This document shows, in pieces, positions 5,322 through 10,081 of a DNA stretch of 10,081 nucleotides. Source of the stretch: JAHFOW01 sp964370795. Its GTDB lineage: Bacteria; Planctomycetota; Brocadiia; Brocadiales; Brocadiaceae. Within the stretch, counting starts at the first letter, position 1, and each line of letters begins with the position of its first letter. The translations under genes and the position numbers were made by a program. The stretch spans positions 1-10,081 of the forward strand of contig CAYJME010000112.1 of assembly GCA_964370795.1 (NCBI GenBank). The letters are read 5' to 3'. The notes below the pieces were generated by a model, which saw only the letters and a program-made list of their open reading frames with translations, was not told where the DNA came from and made no database searches.

Positions 5322-8300
5322 CCGCCCTTTGTCCCTCAGGGCTCCCGGGCTCCGTTCCGCCTTCGCTCCCTGCTTCACCTCACTGATGACCTGAGGCAAA
5401 ACCAGCCGGAAGCCAACGCTGCCGGAAGCGCCCGACGGGTCGTTGAAGTACCGGGAAGACGAACGGCAGTACCAGGCGAAGTAGTCCCAGCTGCCACCGC
5501 GAATCACACGGTACGAGCCTGCTTCAGGACCTTTCGGATCATTTAAAGGACTTTTTTTGTAGTACTTTTCATCATACCAGTCCTGACACCATTCCCATGC
5601 ATTTCCTATCATATCATACAACCCCCAGGTATTTGGTAGCTTTTTTCCAACGGGATGCGTCGTATTACCAGAATTTGTATCATACCATGCTATTGCGTCA
5701 AGACATTTCTCATCGTCGCCGCAGGGGTATCGTGTCGTTGAGCCTGCACGGGCGGCATATTCCCATTCCGCCTCCGTCGGCAAACGGTAATTCTTTCCCA
5801 TCTTCTCATTCAGCTTCTTGATAAACTCCTGTACATCATTCCAGCTTACCGATTCCACGGGATAGTCATCTCCCTTCTGAAATCCCGAAGGGTTCCTGCC
5901 CATAATCTCACGCCACTGACCTTGTGTTACCTCGGTCTTTTGCATTGAAAAGCCATTTTCAATAATAACTTTGTGTTGAGGCATCTCATCTTTTCGCGCT
6001 TCTTTGTCACTCTTAGGACTCCCCATGAGAAATTCTCCTGCAGGAATCTCTACGAACTCCATTTTCATAATTTCACTAAGAGGGGGCTTTGCTTCGGTCT
6101 TCTTAACTTGTTGCGCTTCGTCTCCACTCCGCCCCGTCCGCCCTTCGTCCCTCAGGGCTCCCGGGCTTCGTTCCGCCTCCGCTCCCTGCGTCACCTCACG
6201 GATGACCTGAGGCAAAACCAGCCGGAAGCCAACGTTGTAGGAAGCGTACGACGGGACGTAGCGGCTCCGGGAGGACGAACGGCAGAACCCGGCGTCGCTG
6301 CCCCAGCCGCCACCGCGAAACACACGGTACGAGCCTCTTTTAGTATCAATCCAGGCACTACCATTGACTGGTGCACCAACATATGAATCATGCCAATCAT
6401 CCTCCACCCATTCCCATACATTCCCTATCATATCATATAACCCCCAGGCATTGGGTAGCTTTTTTCCAATGGGATGAGTCGTATTACCTGAATTTGCATC
6501 ATACCATGCTATTGCGTCAAGACATTTCTCTTCGTCACCGCAGGGGTATCGTGTCGTTGAACCTGCGCGGGCGGCATATTCCCACTCCGCCTCCGTCGGC
6601 AAACGGTAATTCTTTCCCGTCTTCTCATTCAGCCTCCTGATAAACTCCTGTACATCATTCCAGCTTACCTTTTCCACAGGATAGTCATCTCCCTTCTGAA
6701 ATCCCGAAGGATTCCTGCCCATAATCTCACGCCACTGACCCTGGGTTACCTCATATTTGCCTATAGAAAAATTGCTTACACATACCTGATGGAGCGGTTT
6801 CTCATCATCATACCCATCCCCAGACCTGTCCCCCATATTAAAGCAACCACCCTTAATAAACACCATGTCCTCGTTTAACCTATCTATGTTAAACGTTACA
6901 GCAACCTCAGTCGTTTTCTTTGGAACCTCAGGCTCCTTGTCTTTCTCCGCAACCTTTATTATTTTCTTCAATACATAGAGTTTGTCATTTACGTTTTTAA
7001 AATTACTTTCGGGGGTTCCCGTTAAGCCGGTATAAAACTTAAACTGAGTTGTATCCAGTCCTGCCTTTTCTGACAGGATTTCGGCCAGCCAGCCGGTGAA
7101 CTGCGGATAGACCTGCCGGTAGGCATCTTCTGCGCCGGTAGTTACGGGGATGCCCCTGTATTCCATGAAGCGCCTGAGACACACGTCAATATTTTCCCGG
7201 CTGACTCCGGCAGGGCCATCGACTCCAATCAGAGAGGCTTTTTTTACAAAAGCAAATTCAGGTATGGGATTAACAACTGCAAGGTGCGGTTCAAACCATT
7301 GAACAGCAGTAAATGTCAGTGCGCTGACAGCCACTGCCATAATAATACCTGCCGCCGGCTTGAGACCAAGGATTGCCTGCCCTTTACGGAAAAAAAGGTG
7401 TTTGACCCTGTCGGGAATAATCACTGCGAGCAGGCTTCGCCCGCTGCTCATGTAATGGGAAAAGACATAATCGTTCAACGGATTATCGTCAGACCCCCTT
7501 TGGAAGAGTGCAGTTACCTTGCGTTTGAGATACCTGACGTGGAAAAAAAGACTTTTCCAGGCAACCGGCAGTTTGATAGCCCCTGCCGATTTTTGAAAAC
7601 CTTCCCGGTAATCCTTCCTTGCAGTGGAGAGCAGTTCCCTGATGATTCTGCGTATCTGATGGTGTTGATTTTTCTTTTGTAAGATTTTGATCAGGCACAG
7701 CCGCAGCCAATCCGGCATACTGCCGTATCGAAACCAGGGCAGCCGTATCAGCTCCAGGAGTTTTTTCCGGAGACTATCCTGCTCTTCTGCGGTAAGGGTG
7801 TCCTTATCGCCTAATTTTAACTTTGTGGCCAGATAGAGCGTCAGCTTCCAATGCAGCTCCGGATAGACGGCACAACCACCCAGCCATTGGATGCCTTCCT
7901 CACCGGGATAATCCTGCAATGCGGCAATCAACTCATCGATATCTTTTTGATCAGGTTCGGCGTGCTGCAACCAAAGGTCTTTTTTATCCTCAAACAGGCG
8001 CGGATAAGGAGAGTTCATATCCCAGTCAAACCGCGCAGATTCAGCATCAAATTGTATTTTTTCGATATGACGGGCAAGCCCCGCAATACTTACCGGTTCC
8101 ACCTGAAAACCTGACTTTACCAGTATCCTCTCAAAATAGTGTATGCCGTCCGTTCTTTCGGGAATAAAAATACCGGTATCTGACCAATGCAGTAACGTAT
8201 CAATCCAACCATGTAATTTACCGGTCAAAGGATCAATAAATCCTTCGGCGTCGGTGAAAACAAGCAACCGGTGGTTAGGGTGGCGCGTAATAAGCTCCTT

Positions 8301-9830
8301 CAGGGCAATCTGAGGTTTTTCGGGTTTTTCCGGCTGGCATACGCGCGGATCCCGCTTAAAGTAGTACCGGTCCATAAAAACACCGTCTCCCGTAAAGCGG
8401 TCAATAATTTCATCCACGTATTTTGCCTGCTGGTCGTCAAAGCTTGCCCGGTCGATGAGAACCAGATACTCAGGTGTAACAAACCGTGACCGGTAAGCGG
8501 GAGTAAATAAGCCGCCGTTGTTCAGGGTACGATGAATGGTGGCTTCCGTGTCCAGCTCAAAATCAGAAGATTCGCGGTGTTGTCTGAACTGCTGAATAAT
8601 TCTGCGTAATTGAGGATTTTTGAATACAAAATCTGCCAGCCATTCCACAGTCACATAGTCAACGGCCAGGGTTTCCATGGTAGCTTCTCTTTCCAGCATA
8701 ACCGGCTTCCGATACCATCTCCTGAATAGCCAGCCGAACAAAAAAAGAAACGGCAGGAGTGCGCTTCCCATGAGAATCTCCTGATGATGCTGTTCGTAAA
8801 ACTTCTTCCATGCGCCATCCTGCTTCACGAGTTCGACTTTATTAATATTATCCACCAATTTTTTGACGGACACTTCTTCCGCTGTCAGACTTTTCTCAAG
8901 TGCAACAGCTACGGTCGCATTATCATATCCATGCAACTGATAGGTCTGGGTATTTTTCAGATATCCGTCGTGGGTGACCTCGATGCGGGCGGTGTTCTCT
9001 TCCTGACGGTAATGAAGGCTCGCCTTGCCGGAACCGTCTGTACGCTTGCTTTCGTTAAGAAAGGTAACCTCTGCACCGGTAACGGGCGTTCCGGACTCCT
9101 TATCCTTTACTTCGACGACGACGGTTCGGGGGTTATCAAGCTGCCGGTAGAGTTGGAACGTTTCCCTACCCTGCCGGGTTGTGGTAGTTTTTCCGGAGAG
9201 GGTTTTTGCCAAATATGCCGGATGGATAAACGTCAGATCGCCTGTTGTTTTGCCTTGAAACTTTCCAAAGTCAAAGAAACCGGCGTTATCTGTTTGTGCT
9301 TCACGCTCATTGAATTTCACAGATACTTCTTTAACAGGCGCACCTGTTTTATAATCAACGACTTTACCCTGCAGCCATATTCCTGGCTCTGGTGGAGGAA
9401 AAAGATACGGGTGTCCAAAAACAGCCAAAATTAAAAAGAAAACAATACCGATGAACCAGTATTTATGCCGGACAAGGAAATTTTCTGTACCTTTCTCTGT
9501 GCCCAACTTGCGTTCGAGACGTCCTCCTGCCTCCTTAAACCTTTCACGAATCTGGACATTCCTGGAGAGCCAGGAATCGAAGAAGGTATAGAAGGTCGTC
9601 TGTTCCTCAGGGGTGCGGCAGAAGATGGGCGCAAGAATCGTCTTGAGTCTCTCAGTATCCTTCAATTCTCCCTGGACTTCAAGACCCAGCAGTATGTCAT
9701 CCGCGCGGTGCGCATCGATGAAATGACGGATATCGATATGAAACCCAATATTGCGCAGATCGTATGCGAGACGTATGAGGTCGTCGCTGGTAAGGACGGG
9801 CAGACGTGTCTTTATTTTTTCTCGAGCCAT
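5313..9830 (-). CDS. Multidomain membrane receptor: vWA-like region plus two FGE-sulfatase/C-type-lectin domains with DGR-type variable regions
   Basis: A 1505-residue protein, numbered from the ATG at 9830; a TTG at 9866 would add 12 residues, and neither has a good Shine-Dalgarno. Order of parts: a helical cytosolic domain (about 8-105); TM1 (124-144); two Ig-like/carboxypeptidase-regulatory-like domains (151-228, 236-313); TM2 (352-370) followed by basic RRWYRK; a large cytosolic region with a vWA-like core (LVLIDRAS with Asp460, then YYFKRDPRVC, then LLVFTDAEGF with Asp527); TM3 (826-845); and FGE domains 1 (about 989-1203) and 2 (about 1257-1475). Positive-inside charges put the Ig-like and FGE parts outside and the vWA-like part inside. 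The FGE domains have RLPTEAEWEYAAR and the RGG-x-W...GFR core but lack the CxxxxC pair of true formylglycine-generating enzymes, so a ligand-binding role is inferred. The variable stretches are 1171-1203 and 1443-1475. The tail ends inside a heptamer array. Function is probably surface recognition with cytosolic signalling; the partner is unknown. Confidence 0.88.
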   Translation of the reverse strand: MAREKIKTRLPVLTSDDLIRLAYDLRNIGFHIDIRHFIDAHRADDILLGLEVQGELKDTERLKTILAPIFCRTPEEQTTFYTFFDSWLSRNVQIRERFKEAGGRLERKLGTEKGTENFLVRHKYWFIGIVFFLILAVFGHPYLFPPPEPGIWLQGKVVDYKTGAPVKEVSVKFNEREAQTDNAGFFDFGKFQGKTTGDLTFIHPAYLAKTLSGKTTTTRQGRETFQLYRQLDNPRTVVVEVKDKESGTPVTGAEVTFLNESKRTDGSGKASLHYRQEENTARIEVTHDGYLKNTQTYQLHGYDNATVAVALEKSLTAEEVSVKKLVDNINKVELVKQDGAWKKFYEQHHQEILMGSALLPFLFLFGWLFRRWYRKPVMLEREATMETLAVDYVTVEWLADFVFKNPQLRRIIQQFRQHRESSDFELDTEATIHRTLNNGGLFTPAYRSRFVTPEYLVLIDRASFDDQQAKYVDEIIDRFTGDGVFMDRYYFKRDPRVCQPEKPEKPQIALKELITRHPNHRLLVFTDAEGFIDPLTGKLHGWIDTLLHWSDTGIFIPERTDGIHYFERILVKSGFQVEPVSIAGLARHIEKIQFDAESARFDWDMNSPYPRLFEDKKDLWLQHAEPDQKDIDELIAALQDYPGEEGIQWLGGCAVYPELHWKLTLYLATKLKLGDKDTLTAEEQDSLRKKLLELIRLPWFRYGSMPDWLRLCLIKILQKKNQHHQIRRIIRELLSTARKDYREGFQKSAGAIKLPVAWKSLFFHVRYLKRKVTALFQRGSDDNPLNDYVFSHYMSSGRSLLAVIIPDRVKHLFFRKGQAILGLKPAAGIIMAVAVSALTFTAVQWFEPHLAVVNPIPEFAFVKKASLIGVDGPAGVSRENIDVCLRRFMEYRGIPVTTGAEDAYRQVYPQFTGWLAEILSEKAGLDTTQFKFYTGLTGTPESNFKNVNDKLYVLKKIIKVAEKDKEPEVPKKTTEVAVTFNIDRLNEDMVFIKGGCFNMGDRSGDGYDDEKPLHQVCVSNFSIGKYEVTQGQWREIMGRNPSGFQKGDDYPVEKVSWNDVQEFIRRLNEKTGKNYRLPTEAEWEYAARAGSTTRYPCGDEEKCLDAIAWYDANSGNTTHPIGKKLPNAWGLYDMIGNVWEWVEDDWHDSYVGAPVNGSAWIDTKRGSYRVFRGGGWGSDAGFCRSSSRSRYVPSYASYNVGFRLVLPQVIREVTQGAEAERSPGALRDEGRTGRSGDEAQQVKKTEAKPPLSEIMKMEFVEIPAGEFLMGSPKSDKEARKDEMPQHKVIIENGFSMQKTEVTQGQWREIMGRNPSGFQKGDDYPVESVSWNDVQEFIKKLNEKMGKNYRLPTEAEWEYAARAGSTTRYPCGDDEKCLDAIAWYDTNSGNTTHPVGKKLPNTWGLYDMIGNAWEWCQDWYDEKYYKKSPLNDPKGPEAGSYRVIRGGSWDYFAWYCRSSSRYFNDPSGASGSVGFRLVLPQVISEVKQGAKAERSPGALRDKGRKR
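5378..5396 (-). other. Short stem-loop 3' of VR2
   Basis: This is the same CCTCA/TGAGG stem as after VR1, with one base changed in the loop (CGT versus AGT codon) while both arms are preserved. It may be a target-recognition structure or simply a by-product of the duplicated coding sequence. Confidence 0.35.
5406..5504 (-). other. DGR-type variable region 2 (VR2), 33 codons
   Basis: This is the counterpart of VR1, from Ile1443 to GFR (1473-1475). It lies about 90 bases before the stop, the usual place for a DGR variable repeat at the 3' end of a C-type-lectin target gene. The scaffold residues RGG-x-W, C-R-S-S-S-R, P-S, A-S and V-G-F-R are constant, while the residues between them vary. No template repeat is visible in the window. 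Confidence 0.85.
6194..6212 (-). other. Short stem-loop 3' of VR1
   Basis: CCTCA and TGAGG can pair with a nine-base loop, 9 bases after the GFR codons. The same element follows VR2. DGR targets carry an inverted repeat or cruciform just 3' of the variable region that aids target recognition; this stem has only five pairs, so the assignment is weak. Confidence 0.35.
6222..6320 (-). other. DGR-type variable region 1 (VR1), 33 codons
   Basis: This runs from Phe1171 through RGG-x-W to GFR (1201-1203). Compared codon by codon with VR2, 14 residues differ; the changed codons (counted from Phe as 1) are 1, 5, 7, 8, 9, 11, 12, 19, 20, 21, 22, 25, 28 and 29. Twelve of them are NNC in both copies, for example GGC/GAC, AGC/TAC, GAC/TTC and CGC/TTC. 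This is what independent mutation of both adenines in AAC template codons gives. The 33 bases after codon 29 are identical in the two copies. Confidence 0.85.
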
Positions 9831-9884
9831 GTAACTATTCAGCGTATTTTCACCTACAATCCACAATGAACAAACAAATCATTG

Positions 9885-10006
9885 ATTCCGGAATCCCGAA
9901 GGGATGTAATTATTATAGTAATGTCGCTATCCAATTATTGTTAACCCTGAAGGGGTGACAGAGCTTTATGATTTCCGCACTATTTCACCCCTTATATGTT
10001 AAGGTG
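9885..10006. repeat. Cluster of small palindromes in the receptor-gene leader
   Basis: The cluster holds a perfect palindrome ATTCCGGAAT (9885-9894); overlapping it, ATCCC-GAA-GGGAT (9893-9905); then ACCC-TGAAG-GGGT (9944-9956), with a similar sequence; and CCTTA...TAAGG (9990-10004). The second and third share the core CCC-x-GAAGGG. Such hairpins are typical dispersed intergenic palindromes. They lie between the candidate promoter and the start codon, or just upstream of that promoter. The remainder of 9867-10081 shows no gene. Confidence 0.5.
9912..9917 (-). promoter_or_regulatory. Candidate -10 box of the receptor gene
   Basis: A perfect TATAAT reads from 9917 to 9912 on the - strand. No good -35 lies at 16-18 bases; the nearest, TTAACA (9944-9939), is 21 bases away. 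Transcription would start near 9905, in the ATCCC/GGGAT hairpin, leaving a leader of about 75 bases before the ATG at 9830. Confidence 0.3.
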
Positions 10007-10081
10007 TCTATAATTCATTGAAACATGATAAGAGTTAACTAAAATAGTACTATAGTAACGGGCAGGAGTGGTTAACGGAAG

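Larger units (their letters stand above)
5322..5933 (-). repeat. Tandem duplication, copy 2 (second FGE domain)
   Basis: This is the second copy of a unit about 612-615 bases long, offset by 816 bases from copy 1 in the variable region. It runs from EVTQGQWREIMG to SPGALRDKGR. In a sampled block of about 150 bases near the 5' end I count about 9 differences from copy 1 (roughly 6%); divergence is far higher only in the linker before the RGG motif and in the variable region. A one-codon length difference lies in that linker. Confidence 0.9.
6138..6752 (-). repeat. Tandem duplication, copy 1 (first FGE domain)
   Basis: This is the first copy of the FGE unit, from EVTQGQWREIMG to SPGALRDEGR. 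Like copy 2, it ends just past the variable region in DNA reading CCCGGGAGCCCTGAGGGAC. The GAGGGAC heptamer therefore also follows copy 1 and continues in degraded form into the inter-domain linker. The unit was apparently duplicated together with its 3' flank. Confidence 0.9.

Noticed and set aside
9831..9866. TTG at 9866 as the start of the receptor gene
   Set aside because: It has no Shine-Dalgarno and adds 12 residues without domain character. The ATG at 9830 is the simpler start, though it also lacks a clear ribosome binding site.
4722..10081. A DGR template repeat or reverse transcriptase
   Set aside because: I looked for an A-rich copy of the variable region on both strands and for reverse-transcriptase motifs. 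GTTGTT near 8516 is simply the Asn-Asn codons of the receptor. Neither element is in the window.

Overview
The window looks like chromosome from a moderate-GC, probably strictly anaerobic bacterium. Weak or absent Shine-Dalgarno sequences, many small palindromic intergenic repeats, a biotin synthase lacking the usual [2Fe-2S] ligands, and a multidomain vWA/FGE receptor next to a four-helix-bundle gene would fit a planctomycete, perhaps an anammox Brocadiales member. That placement is an inference only; no rRNA or marker gene is present.

Positions 288-4721 (+ strand) hold four co-directional housekeeping genes: a TIM-barrel, glycoside-hydrolase-like protein of unknown function; biotin synthase (bioB), whose ATG overlaps the preceding stop; 8-amino-7-oxononanoate synthase (bioF); and alanine racemase (alr). 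Spacing (4-base overlap, 68 and 35 bases) suggests one operon covering the first and last steps of biotin-ring assembly plus D-alanine supply for peptidoglycan. BioB and Alr both lack residues that are catalytic or cofactor ligands in the textbook enzymes.

Positions 4824-9830 (- strand) are the accessory part. A 1505-residue membrane protein carries, in order, a cytosolic helical domain, TM1, two Ig-like/carboxypeptidase-regulatory-like domains, TM2, a cytosolic vWA-like region, TM3, and two tandem FGE-sulfatase (C-type-lectin fold) domains. The two FGE domains are near-identical except in a 33-codon stretch ending in GFR. There, 14 amino acids differ, and 12 of those lie in codons of the form NNC whose third base never changes. 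This is the signature of adenine-directed mutagenesis of AAC codons by a diversity-generating retroelement (DGR), and the stretch sits where DGR variable repeats sit in C-type-lectin targets.

Directly downstream and co-directional is a small four-helix-bundle gene of the IVP family, to which the DGR accessory protein Avd is related. It occupies the position Avd holds in a target-avd-TR-RT cassette. No template repeat or reverse transcriptase is visible. The four-helix gene is interrupted by an in-frame TGA near its N-terminus and is flanked by inverted arrays of a degenerate heptamer, GAGGGAC.

The most economical reading is a DGR target locus, served from elsewhere in the genome or left as a relic, that diversifies two external binding surfaces on one transmembrane signalling receptor. 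Positions 9867-10081 are a gene-free leader with small hairpins.
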